From JAVBPT01 sp031549455 (GTDB taxonomy: Bacteria > Bacillota > Clostridia > Lachnospirales > JAKSVV01), in contig JAVBPT010000005.1 in assembly GCA_031549455.1 (NCBI GenBank), positions 47,720 through 111,719 of the forward strand: DNA of 64,000 nucleotides. The letters run 5' to 3'. Position numbers and translations under genes: made by a program. The stretch's first letter is position 1; the number at the start of each line of letters is the position of its first letter. Shown here piece after piece: positions 41,729 to 49,964 of the stretch. The notes beneath the pieces were generated by a model. That model did no database searches. It was not told where the DNA came from and saw only the letters and a list, made by a program, of their open reading frames with translations.

Positions 41729-42103
41729 TTATTTTATATTCATCAGATACATACCAGCAAGTTCGGCTTTTACCATCTTTTTTACTGGAACCCTTTTAAA
41801 GATTCTTTCATCCACAATCAAAGTCATGATCTGTGTTCCCACTTTTGCTTTGACCAGAGGGAACTTTCTGAGTCTCGCTACCTTTGGAATTTGTTCGACA
41901 ACAGATTTTGGAAAGTTTTGATTTGCGAGCTTGTCTTTATATTTATCAATAATAAATATAGACAACACAATTTTGTTTTCATTTAACAAGCTTTCGTATT
42001 CATTATATTTTGGAACCACTTTTTTCTTATACAATAGCACAAGTAGTCCCACAATAACAGCGATCACAGCAATGACGATTAGAGTAATGGTAATCCAGTT
42101 CAT
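41729..42103 (-). CDS. Single-helix membrane protein coupled to the VirD4-like ATPase
   Basis: A 124-residue protein. The ATG at 42101-42103 has GGAGG six bases before it and is preferred over the ATG four codons earlier. One N-terminal helix (about residues 2-25) is followed by a lysine-rich cytoplasmic domain (LLNENKIVLSIFIIDKYKDK, then VARLRKFPLVKAKVGTQIM). It ends ten bases before the coupling ATPase start, so both are on one message. It could be a membrane adaptor for the ATPase, but no family is recognised. Confidence 0.6.
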   Translation of the reverse strand: MNWITITLIVIAVIAVIVGLLVLLYKKKVVPKYNEYESLLNENKIVLSIFIIDKYKDKLANQNFPKSVVEQIPKVARLRKFPLVKAKVGTQIMTLIVDERIFKRVPVKKMVKAELAGMYLMNIK

Positions 42104-42133
42104 AGAGTCCTCCATCTTATTTTAGATAGTTCT

Positions 42134-42161
42134 ATTTTACACAATTTTAATTAAAATTCAA
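42134..42161 (-). promoter_or_regulatory. Promoter of the coupling-ATPase operon
   Basis: On the minus strand TTGAAT (42156-42161) and TAAAAT (42134-42139) are 16 bases apart, about 30 bases before the first start codon. Confidence 0.5.
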
Positions 42162-42184
42162 GCAGTTTACAATATTTATAACAA

Positions 42185-42216
42185 AAAAAGAAAGCCATTT
42201 TGGTCCTCTGGCTTTC
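42185..42216 (-). terminator. Terminator of flagellin
   Basis: GAAAGCCA (42190-42197) pairs with TGGCTTTC (42209-42216), and seven T residues follow on the minus strand. Confidence 0.8.
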
Positions 42217-42230
42217 CCTTTTCTTTTGGT

Positions 42231-43976
42231 TTATTGTAAGAGTTGTAGCACGCCTCTTGGTTGTTGCATTGCTTGAGCAAGCATTGATTGAGCTGCTTGT
42301 TGAAGAATGTTGTTCTTCGTAAAGTTCATCATTTCTTTGGCCATATCTACGTCCCTAATACGGGATTCGGCTGCTTGCATATTTTCTGCTCCGGTGTTTA
42401 GATTATTGATGGTGTATTCAAGCCGGTTTTGAATTGCTCCATATTTACTTCTTTCCTGTGATACTTTATTTAGGGCGGCATCTAATTTTATAATCGCCTT
42501 ATTGGCACTGTCGGCAGTGGTTACATCCAGGGATCTTTCCACATTTGTAGAAGTGGTTCCGTTGGTCACATTTCTTTCTTTGTAATATTCATCTCCTCCG
42601 GTGGGTGGCACAGCACCTGAACCGGTGATGCCAAGTGCTTCTGCACGCATATCATTAAAGGATAATTTGATAGACTGATACGCGTTTGCTCCCACATGGA
42701 AAGCTGCGGAATTATCTGCTTCGCCGTGTTTTAATGTTTCGGTCCCAATAAACTCGGCAAGATCCACGGTGATGCTCGCATTTTCTTTATTTGCGGCAGC
42801 GTTGGCGGTTGCGCCAAAATCAAACGAAATCCCATTGGCGGAAATGGTTTTATTTCCAGCGGCCATCGCAGCGCCTAGAGAGAACTCCTCAGAGCTAATC
42901 ACCTTATTACTGGAGTCCATATAATTTACCGTGATTTTTGCATTGGTTGCACTGGACAGATCAGAAGCCTGAATACTAACCTTGGTTACGCCGGCGAGCC
43001 TTTGATCATTTATCCCTCCTGTGACCGCCAGATTTTTCAGGGTGAAATTGCCGCCCTCATTTGTGGTCCATGAGTTTTCGGTTGTGTAGGTACCCGCCGC
43101 ATTGACTGTACCAGTGCTAGATCCTTTTGTAAGATCTATGGTTACGGTCGAACCATCTTTGGCATTATCATACTCAGATTTGGAGATGGAAAAGGTAATG
43201 CCGTTATTGTTATATTCATATTGATCTCCGTTTAAAACCATCTGGTCCGCATCAATCTTAATGGAGCCATTTGCAGCGGTTTGGCTTGTTGCTTGGATGT
43301 CCACTTTAAAGGTTCCAGCACCCGCATCTTTTGTAATGGTAACGGTGTTTAATCCATCTGTTCCACCTTTTAGATTGCCCCAGTCCGTGTTGGCGGCACC
43401 CGTTGTAATCTTAATGCCGGCATTTCCAGAGCCATCTGTGATGGCAAAGTGATCGGATGTTAGACCCCAGGACGCCTTCGGCGAATACTGTATTTTAGAG
43501 TCATCAACGCTTCCGGTTCTTGCCACCGTTCTTTCGGAGGCGGAAGCGAGTTCGGATTTGCTTCCGTCAAGTAGATTCATCCCATTGAATTGTGTGGTAT
43601 TTCCAATTCGGTTGATTTCGGATGTGAGCTGGCTCATTTCGTTTTGCAGAGCGGCTCTATCAATCTCTTGGTTGGTATCATTGGCAGACTGAACCGCAAG
43701 TTCTCTCATTCTTTGTAAAATAGAGTGGGTTTCTGTGAGCGCCCCTTCGGCGGTTTGAATCATACTGATTCCATCCATTGCATTTCTTGAAGCTTGGTTT
43801 AGTCCTCTAATCTGTGCTCTCATCTTTTCAGAAATGGATAGCCCTGCGGCATCATCTCCTGCACGGTTAATTCTTGAACCGGATGATAATTTTTCCATTG
43901 ATTTCTGTTGAGACGATGCTGTAATTCCTAAATTTTTATAAGTATTCATAGCTGGCATATTGTGCGCTATAATCAT
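42231..43976 (-). CDS. hag: Flagellin
   Basis: A 581-residue flagellin, longer than the minimal 270-residue clostridial type. The conserved N-terminal D0/D1 region (NTYKNLGITASSQQKSMEKL, SSGSRINRAGDDAAGLSISE, residues 10-55) and C-terminal D1/D0 region (ENMQAAESRIRDVDMAKEMM, then NNILQQAAQSMLAQAMQQPR) enclose a variable, Thr/Gly/Asn-rich domain of about 350 residues. Flagellin polymerises into the filament. The gene stands alone, with AGGAGG before the ATG; no sigma-D-type GCCGATAA element was found upstream. No other core flagellar gene is in the window. Confidence 0.95.
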   Translation of the reverse strand: MIIAHNMPAMNTYKNLGITASSQQKSMEKLSSGSRINRAGDDAAGLSISEKMRAQIRGLNQASRNAMDGISMIQTAEGALTETHSILQRMRELAVQSANDTNQEIDRAALQNEMSQLTSEINRIGNTTQFNGMNLLDGSKSELASASERTVARTGSVDDSKIQYSPKASWGLTSDHFAITDGSGNAGIKITTGAANTDWGNLKGGTDGLNTVTITKDAGAGTFKVDIQATSQTAANGSIKIDADQMVLNGDQYEYNNNGITFSISKSEYDNAKDGSTVTIDLTKGSSTGTVNAAGTYTTENSWTTNEGGNFTLKNLAVTGGINDQRLAGVTKVSIQASDLSSATNAKITVNYMDSSNKVISSEEFSLGAAMAAGNKTISANGISFDFGATANAAANKENASITVDLAEFIGTETLKHGEADNSAAFHVGANAYQSIKLSFNDMRAEALGITGSGAVPPTGGDEYYKERNVTNGTTSTNVERSLDVTTADSANKAIIKLDAALNKVSQERSKYGAIQNRLEYTINNLNTGAENMQAAESRIRDVDMAKEMMNFTKNNILQQAAQSMLAQAMQQPRGVLQLLQ

Positions 43977-44054
43977 ATTTTACTTCCTCCTATAGATTTT
44001 TTTGAAACTATTTTTAGTATGATTTAAAAAGAAAATTTTATACATTTTTTACAT

Positions 44055-44081
44055 AAAAAAGGCTAGTTGGAACTAGCCTTT
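44055..44081 (-). terminator. Terminator overlapping the lipoprotein stop codon
   Basis: AAAGGCTAGTT (44058-44068) pairs with AACTAGCCTTT (44071-44081) around a two-base loop; on the minus strand TTTTTT follows. The stop codon at 44073-44075 lies inside the stem. Confidence 0.75.
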
Positions 44082-44804
44082 GATTTCATTGATGTGGAAA
44101 TTGATGTTGTCGATAAATGCTTTTGTTTCACCGGTGTATTCAGAATCCAGCCCAATCACTAAAAATAATTCTCCTTGTGGACTAGATTTTATCTTTGTCT
44201 CATAATTAAATTTCTTGGTTTCATATTTTGTGTCACTTGCGGTGGAGAGATCTCCCACCTTTTTTAGATCGGTCCCATCATTTGCACCTGTTCCCTTATT
44301 GCCGCGAAAAGCCATGTTTCCATCTTTTTCCTCAGGGAGAGGAAGTGTATTCATCACACCTGTTTTTACATAAACCTTATTCCCCTTTTCTGTATTTCCG
44401 GCATTTGAAATAACTTCAAAATCATATTTTATATCATACTCGGTATCAGGCTTAAGGCCGTCTGTATCATTAAGCGTTTTACGAATATAGATAAATGCGG
44501 TTTTTCCAACATTGTTCATTGAAACCATGAGTCCGCGAGTGGGTGAAGTGACATCAAGAGGCACTTGTTCGTGGGTAAAGTTTAGATTATACTTTTCTTC
44601 GTCCCCGGCAGGAATATCTGTAATGCCAGAACCAAAGTTGGATGCGGCATCATTAAAGTCATACGTAATGGTTTTTGTAAGTGTGGTGTTGTTTTCATTG
44701 TTATCTACATTGGTATTGTTGTTGTCTGTGTTATCTGTGGTTTGACCACATCCTACAACCAAAAATCCAATGAGTAGCGTACAAAAAAATAATATTTTTT
44801 TCAT
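44073..44804 (-). CDS. Exported lipoprotein, unknown function
   Basis: A 243-residue protein. The ATG at 44802-44804 has GGAGG just upstream. A lipoprotein signal peptide (KKILFFCTLLIGFLVVGC) ends with the lipid-modified Cys19. An Asn/Asp/Thr-rich spacer of about 25 residues follows. The remaining 200 residues form a beta-rich domain with YDFNDAASNF and a closing AFIDNINFHI, a layout like carbohydrate-binding jelly rolls. No catalytic motif is seen. It is monocistronic, between flagellin and a wall-hydrolase-like gene, and would sit on the outer face of the membrane. Confidence 0.75.
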   Translation of the reverse strand: MKKILFFCTLLIGFLVVGCGQTTDNTDNNNTNVDNNENNTTLTKTITYDFNDAASNFGSGITDIPAGDEEKYNLNFTHEQVPLDVTSPTRGLMVSMNNVGKTAFIYIRKTLNDTDGLKPDTEYDIKYDFEVISNAGNTEKGNKVYVKTGVMNTLPLPEEKDGNMAFRGNKGTGANDGTDLKKVGDLSTASDTKYETKKFNYETKIKSSPQGELFLVIGLDSEYTGETKAFIDNINFHINEIKG

Positions 44805-44889
44805 TATGTCCTCCATAAATTTTAAAATTCATAGGGATAGCATGTGCAAAATATTATTTTTTAAACAGGTTTTACAAAATATTTTCATT

Positions 44890-46734
44890 TTATCTGGGAT
44901 TAATAGTGGGGTCGCCATATAGCGGAGCAACAAATGATCTTCCAAGTGGGTCGATCTTTTCCATATATTTATCTGCATTCATCGGATATTCATATTTATA
45001 GATTCGGTCCAATATAATGGACATTGTGCCGGCTGTTATGGTATCAAGCGGTCGAAACGAGTCTTTATTTACACCAATCACCAGGTTAAAGAAGTTGAGT
45101 TTGGCAATCGGATAATAGGACCACATGGAAGGACTAACGTCTTTAAAGCTGATATCATAAAAGTCAATGGTGTTTGGAAGAACCAGAACACGTTCTAGGA
45201 TTGTCACAAGCTCTTCTCGAGTAATGCGCTTGTTGGGCTGATACATGTTGTTATCCGCTCCTTTTATAATGCCTCTTCTTTTTAAAGCATTTACTTGACC
45301 TTTTCCCCAGTAGGAGGTCGTATCCGAGAAGGTGACGCCATTTGGTTCAAGATCTAGGTAGCAAAGTTCGGAAAGAAGAACCGCCACTTCGCCTTTCGAC
45401 AAAACGGTATCGGATTTTACCACACGCGTATTTCCAAATTGGTTCAAAATGGAAAGAAGCCGCGCTAGGTTATCGATTGGTGGGGGTGTTACCGGAATAG
45501 GGATGGGTGTGGTGTCCTCGGGCAGTTCCTTCCCATTTAAAAGGGAAACATAAGAATCCCATATACCAATATTTTCTTGTCCTAATGCCCAACTGCCGGA
45601 CCCTTTAAGATCATATTGCTGAATGGTTTCTAGCTTATGCTGAACTGACCTGGCATTATCATACCAAATTGTGTAGGTTCCCTCGGAAAGCGTTTTACCA
45701 CCCCAGAGTTTTGGCTTGGCCTCTCCTTTTCCAATAGTGATCACCGTCTTTGTAGATTGGGTGGCCTCGTCATAGAGGGTATTGGATGCATAGGTTGCAA
45801 TTAAGTAATCCACATCCCTGGCTGCAATGCCATAACCACCAATGGCATCGCCTTCTTTCCAGTATCGACCAAAGAAGGGGATGCCTAACACCACTTTGCT
45901 TTTTGCGACACCATTATTTAATGCATATAAAATGGAGTCTTTGAGAAATTGGTTGCTGGAAATAGGGCCGGGAAGGCCACCCTGATAAGACTCATCATAA
46001 CACATTAACATCAGATAATCAGAATGGCTTGCGAGCGCTCTGTAGTCATATGAGCCATGCCATCCAGTGGTCCAACCCTTTGGATTGGCTGCCACCGCCA
46101 CAGAGACAACTTTATCATTTGGAATTTTTTGACGAAGCAGACGCACAAAATCGGTATAGGCCGAGCGATGCAGTTCGGTCACATTTTCAATGTCTACATT
46201 AATCCCATCCAGGTTGTATTTCTCGATCTGATCTGCGATTTGTGTGGATAAAAGTTCACGGTTGTTTAAAGCTGCAACGCCCACCGCCCGATTCCAGTGA
46301 TTGCTGATGAAAGGGGTGATCATTACACCCCTTTTTTGCATTTGGGAGATGAAGGCAGGATCGATTTTGTCAATGGGCGTGATGAGTAGGTTTCCAGTGG
46401 ATGAGATATCAAAGTAGTCCACACAAATCGTACTGATCGCTCCGTTTGTATCATTTAAGGATTTGAGATAGGAAACGGTTGTGCCCGCATAGAGGTAGGT
46501 CAGGACTTCTCGACCTTTTGGAGATGGGATAGTAATCACTTGACCCACCACAATCTTGCTTGAATCAGTAATTTCCGGATTGCTTTTTATGAGTTGTTGA
46601 ACACTTAGACCATATTGATTTGCAATCAGCCATAAGGTATCATTGGGTTTTACGGTATAATCGATGGCAATACTCCGGGTGTATATGCATAGGAAAAACA
46701 AAACGAGTAAGGGAATCCAAAATGGTTTCTTCAC
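44890..46734 (-). CDS. LysM-GH18-SLH cell-wall hydrolase
   Basis: A 614-residue exported protein. A signal peptide (FWIPLLVLFFLCIYTRSIA) is followed by one LysM domain (VKPNDTLWLIANQYGLSVQQ). Next is a glycosyl hydrolase 18 barrel (residues 75-400) with the catalytic signature LDGINVDIEN (about residues 181-190), in which the glutamate is the acid/base. Three SLH units end the protein (residues 425-600, for example ITREELVTILERV and DSFRPLDTITAGTM). The GH18 part resembles YaaH/SleL spore cortex-lytic enzymes, but the SLH tail points to attachment on the vegetative or mother-cell wall. Confidence 0.87.
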   Translation of the reverse strand: MKKPFWIPLLVLFFLCIYTRSIAIDYTVKPNDTLWLIANQYGLSVQQLIKSNPEITDSSKIVVGQVITIPSPKGREVLTYLYAGTTVSYLKSLNDTNGAISTICVDYFDISSTGNLLITPIDKIDPAFISQMQKRGVMITPFISNHWNRAVGVAALNNRELLSTQIADQIEKYNLDGINVDIENVTELHRSAYTDFVRLLRQKIPNDKVVSVAVAANPKGWTTGWHGSYDYRALASHSDYLMLMCYDESYQGGLPGPISSNQFLKDSILYALNNGVAKSKVVLGIPFFGRYWKEGDAIGGYGIAARDVDYLIATYASNTLYDEATQSTKTVITIGKGEAKPKLWGGKTLSEGTYTIWYDNARSVQHKLETIQQYDLKGSGSWALGQENIGIWDSYVSLLNGKELPEDTTPIPIPVTPPPIDNLARLLSILNQFGNTRVVKSDTVLSKGEVAVLLSELCYLDLEPNGVTFSDTTSYWGKGQVNALKRRGIIKGADNNMYQPNKRITREELVTILERVLVLPNTIDFYDISFKDVSPSMWSYYPIAKLNFFNLVIGVNKDSFRPLDTITAGTMSIILDRIYKYEYPMNADKYMEKIDPLGRSFVAPLYGDPTINPR

Positions 46735-46802
46735 TTTTTATCTCCTTCTAAGAAGACTTTTATATATTGTTTGTGGTTTTTTCGATCATATTCATCGTAT
46801 TC

Positions 46803-46832
46803 AAAAAACATAAAACAAATGTTTTATGTTTT
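46803..46832 (-). terminator. Terminator of adhE
   Basis: AAAACATAAAACA (46805-46817) and TGTTTTATGTTTT (46820-46832) form a 13-bp stem with a two-base loop, 15 bases after the adhE stop. Confidence 0.75.
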
Positions 46833-46846
46833 CATAGTATATCTAA

Positions 46847-49435
46847 TTAAAAATTTCCGTAATAAGCATCTTTTAAAATTTGTTCAAGCTCTGAGACTAA
46901 AGGCAGCCTAGGGTTTGCAGTGGTGCATTGATCCTCAAAGGCTCTCTCCGCTAGGTAATTGAGTTTTTGGTGAAAGGACTCTTCACTCACACCGCAGTCT
47001 TGAATAGTCAGAGGGACCTCTAGGCTAGTCATTAATTCTTTAATGGCCTCAATTAAGGAATGAATCCCTTCCTCATCAGTATAAGCAGGTAGATTTAACC
47101 TTCTTGCAATATCTGCATACTTGGTTGGAGCAATATAGGTCTCATATTTCGGGAAGGAAACAAACTTGGTCGGCACAGCCACGGCGTTATATTTAATAAC
47201 GTGGGGCAGAAGAATGGCATTGGCTCTACCATGTGAAAGATCAAATTCTCCTCCCAATTTATGTGCCAGTGAGTGGTTGATTCCCAGGAATGCATTCGTA
47301 AAGGCCATTCCAGCCATGGTGGCAGCATTATGCATTTTTTCTCGTGCCACAATGTCTGTGCTACCATTGTCATAGGCTCTTTTTAAATTTTTGAACACCA
47401 ACTCAATGGCTTTTACCGCAAGAGCATCTGTGTAATCAGAAGCAAGTACGGAAACGTAAGCCTCGATGGCGTGAGTCAATGTATCCAAACCGGTGTCCGC
47501 GGTAACCACTTTTGGCAAGGTCATCACAAGCTCGGGATCAATAATCGCTACATTTGGTGTGAGCTCATAATCCGCAAGAGGATATTTTACGTTAATGGTT
47601 TTATCAGTAATAACCGCGAAAGAGGTTACCTCAGAGCCAGTCCCGGATGTGGTTGGGATGGCTACGAAGGTACACTTCTTTGCAATTCGTGGAAGTTTGT
47701 AAATTCTTTTTCGGATGTCCATAAATTTTTGTTTCATATCATGAAAATCAATGTCCGGATATTCATGAAGCAGCCACATTCCTTTGGCTGCATCGATCGG
47801 AGATCCACCGCCCAGTGCAATGATGGTATCAGGCTGGAAGTCAGAAAGATTTCTGGCTCCTAGTAGTACTGTGTTGAAGGATGGATTTGCCTCCACATCA
47901 TCAAACACCTCATAATGGATGGATTCATCTCTATGGTTTAACTCATTGAGGATCTTATCCACAAAGCCGAGTTGTACCATTTGTTTGTCTGTCACAATAA
48001 AGGCTTTTTTCATATGGGGCATTTTTCTTAAATATTCTATAGAGCCGGCTTCAAAATAGATTCTTTCAGGAATTTTAAACCATTGCATATTGACCTTCCT
48101 CCTTGCCACTCGTTTTACATTTAATAGATTTTCAACACTCACATTAGAAGTGGTTGAGTTCTTTCCATAAGATCCACAACCAAGGGTAAGGGAAGGAACG
48201 TTTGTGTTGTAGATGTCGCCGATGGCACCCTGCGAAGAAGGAGCGTTGACAATGATTCTTCCGGTCTTCATTCTTCTTGAAAACTCATCAATAATTTCTT
48301 TATGATTAGAATGAATGACACTGGAATGCCCGAGTCCACCCAGCGCAAGCATTTTTTCACATAGTTGCATTGCGTGTTCTGTATTTTCTGCACAGAATAC
48401 CGCAAGCACTGGAGAGAGTTTCTCACGTGAAAGAGGATATTCAGCAGTGGCATCCGGTAACTCAACGCAGAGCATTTTGGTATCGGTTGACACAGAGATG
48501 CCAACGGATTCTGCAATGGAGTGAGCGGATTTTCCAACAATGTCTCCGTTTACAGAACAGGTTTTTTCGGAGATCACAAGAGCAGAAAGTTTGCTGGTTT
48601 CGTCTGGATTCGTAAAGTAACAATGATTCTCTGTTAGCAAATGTTTTACTTCACTATAAATCTCTTTATCTACAATAAGCCCCTGCTCAGAGGCACAGAT
48701 CATTCCGTTATCAAATGTTTTGGAAAGGATGAGATCCGTCACAGAACGTTTGAGGTTTGCGCTTTTTTCAATATAACAAGGTACATTTCCGGGTCCCACT
48801 CCAAGGGCCGGCTTTCCGGACATGTAAGCGGATTTTACCATCCCGGTTCCACCGGTTGCGAGAATCAAATCTACCCCATCATGGGACATGATATATTTGG
48901 TTGCATCAACGGAAGGGTTTTCAATCCACTGAATACAGTCTTTTGGGGCGCCCGCAGCAATTGCAGCCTCTTTTACGATTCTGGCAGCCTCCACACTACA
49001 TTTTTGTGCACCTGGATGGAAAGCAAAGATGATTGGGTTTCGCGTCTTCATACAGATGAGTGATTTGAAAAGGGTGGTAGAGGTAGGGTTGGTGACAGGT
49101 GTCACCCCTACAACCACTCCGATTGGCTCCGCTACGGTGACTTCGTCCTCATCAATATGGTCATGAATAATACCGACGGTTTTGTTGTTTTTGATATCAT
49201 GATAAATATATTCGGTGGCAAACATGTTTTTGATAATTTTATCTTCATATACACCACGCCTGGTTTCTTCAATTGCGAGCTTTGCAAGATACATATGCCG
49301 ATCCATTCCGGCAATCGCCATTTCTTTCACGATATGATCAATTTTTTTCTGATCGAACTGATCGAACTCACGTAAAGCGTTTTTTGCATTTGAGATGAGA
49401 ACATCAATTTCACTTTTTATATTTTCTAAATCCAT
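46847..49435 (-). CDS. adhE: Bifunctional acetaldehyde-CoA/alcohol dehydrogenase
   Basis: An 862-residue AdhE. The N-terminal aldehyde dehydrogenase half has the catalytic cysteine in FDNGMICASEQ (about residue 247). The C-terminal iron alcohol dehydrogenase half has GGGSPIDAAKG, TTSGTGSEVT and an HSLAHKLGGEFDLSHGRANA metal-binding block. It reduces acetyl-CoA to ethanol with two NADH, typical of fermenting clostridia, and normally forms spirosomes. The ATG at 49433-49435 has AAAGGAG upstream; an upstream in-frame ATG 16 codons earlier lies within the predicted promoter and is rejected. Confidence 0.95.
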   Translation of the reverse strand: MDLENIKSEIDVLISNAKNALREFDQFDQKKIDHIVKEMAIAGMDRHMYLAKLAIEETRRGVYEDKIIKNMFATEYIYHDIKNNKTVGIIHDHIDEDEVTVAEPIGVVVGVTPVTNPTSTTLFKSLICMKTRNPIIFAFHPGAQKCSVEAARIVKEAAIAAGAPKDCIQWIENPSVDATKYIMSHDGVDLILATGGTGMVKSAYMSGKPALGVGPGNVPCYIEKSANLKRSVTDLILSKTFDNGMICASEQGLIVDKEIYSEVKHLLTENHCYFTNPDETSKLSALVISEKTCSVNGDIVGKSAHSIAESVGISVSTDTKMLCVELPDATAEYPLSREKLSPVLAVFCAENTEHAMQLCEKMLALGGLGHSSVIHSNHKEIIDEFSRRMKTGRIIVNAPSSQGAIGDIYNTNVPSLTLGCGSYGKNSTTSNVSVENLLNVKRVARRKVNMQWFKIPERIYFEAGSIEYLRKMPHMKKAFIVTDKQMVQLGFVDKILNELNHRDESIHYEVFDDVEANPSFNTVLLGARNLSDFQPDTIIALGGGSPIDAAKGMWLLHEYPDIDFHDMKQKFMDIRKRIYKLPRIAKKCTFVAIPTTSGTGSEVTSFAVITDKTINVKYPLADYELTPNVAIIDPELVMTLPKVVTADTGLDTLTHAIEAYVSVLASDYTDALAVKAIELVFKNLKRAYDNGSTDIVAREKMHNAATMAGMAFTNAFLGINHSLAHKLGGEFDLSHGRANAILLPHVIKYNAVAVPTKFVSFPKYETYIAPTKYADIARRLNLPAYTDEEGIHSLIEAIKELMTSLEVPLTIQDCGVSEESFHQKLNYLAERAFEDQCTTANPRLPLVSELEQILKDAYYGNF

Positions 49436-49455
49436 AAGCGCTCCTTTTATGAGAA

Positions 49456-49483
49456 AGTATACATCAAACTTTCCTCTTTTCAA
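49456..49483 (-). promoter_or_regulatory. Promoter of adhE
   Basis: On the minus strand TTGAAA (49478-49483) and TATACT (49456-49461) are 16 bases apart, giving a leader of only about 14 bases. No clear Rex-binding palindrome was seen. Confidence 0.5.
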
Positions 49484-49548
49484 TAATTATCTGTATATTT
49501 TGCACAAAAAAGATGAAACTATGAGTAAAAGAAATCAGGAGGTTTTAT

Positions 49549-49707
49549 ATGGACGAAAATGAAAGATATAGTGAGTTTTTAGAGCGATATAAAAATGAAA
49601 TTTCAAAAGAAGTCAGTGTGAATTCCCATGCAATCCGAAATCCAGGGGATGAATGGCCGAACAAAAGGAAGAGAAGCTCGGTGGCATCAGAGTTAAACAA
49701 AAAATAA
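49549..49707 (+). CDS. 52-residue basic/acidic small protein, unknown
   Basis: The ATG at 49549 follows AGGAGG at ideal spacing. The 52 residues start DENERYSEFLERYKNEISK, a probable amphipathic helix, and end with a basic segment (WPNKRKRSSVASELNKK). No cysteine, signal or membrane helix is present. It lies upstream of a serine-rich 45-aa ORF on the same strand, and both point away from adhE. No family is recognised. Confidence 0.55.
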   Translation: MDENERYSEFLERYKNEISKEVSVNSHAIRNPGDEWPNKRKRSSVASELNKK

Positions 49708-49776
49708 TTTTTTTTGAATATTTCCAAGAGAAAGGTCAATAATATATTCGAAACATTCTTTTGGAAAGGAGACATT

Positions 49777-49914
49777 ATGGCAAAAGAAAATAAAAAAGCT
49801 GCTAAAAAAGGACCTACAAGTTCAAGTAACAGTTCAAGCACAAATTCAAGTTCTTCTTCAAGCACAAATTCATCAAGTGAATCAAGCAGCCCAGAAAGTG
49901 AAGATTGTAAATAA
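49777..49914 (+). CDS. 45-residue serine-rich peptide ending in a cysteine
   Basis: The ATG at 49777 has AAAGGAG upstream and a good terminator follows the stop. A basic start (MAKENKKAAKKGPT) leads into about 24 residues that are nearly all Ser, Thr and Asn, then an acidic end, SPESEDCK. The DNA holds a 16-bp direct repeat (49833-49848 and 49857-49872), so the tract probably grew by slippage or unequal recombination. The basic head, hydroxylated middle and C-terminal cysteine could suit modification or adhesion, but there is no export signal. Function unknown. Confidence 0.5.
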   Translation: MAKENKKAAKKGPTSSSNSSSTNSSSSSSTNSSSESSSPESEDCK

Positions 49915-49919
49915 ATATA

Positions 49920-49947
49920 GAAAAAAAGAAACCGTTGTTTCTTTTTT
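49920..49947. terminator. Bidirectional terminator between the serine-rich ORF and rsmE
   Basis: AAAAAAGAAAC (49922-49932) pairs with GTTTCTTTTTT (49937-49947), with A and T runs serving both convergent transcripts. Confidence 0.75.
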
Positions 49948-49964
49948 TATTCAACATATATTTT

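Noticed and set aside
40108..42103. Integrative conjugative element
   Set aside because: No integrase, relaxase, VirB4, attachment repeats or tRNA boundary is visible; only the coupling ATPase and a small partner are present.
43977..44060. Sigma-D-type promoter for flagellin
   Set aside because: The upstream region is AT-rich with TAAA-like boxes, but no convincing GCCGATAA -10 element at the right spacing was seen.
49545..49865. Long minus-strand open frame opposite the two tiny ORFs
   Set aside because: It is the shadow of the Ser-rich and 52-aa frames: Leu/Glu repeats arise from the TCA/AGT-rich strand, no ribosome binding site precedes it, and both opposite ORFs have excellent initiation sites.
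49833..49872. Short repeats as a CRISPR or mobile-element signal
   Set aside because: Only two 16-bp copies 24 bases apart, inside a Ser-coding tract. There are no spacers, no further copies and no cas genes.
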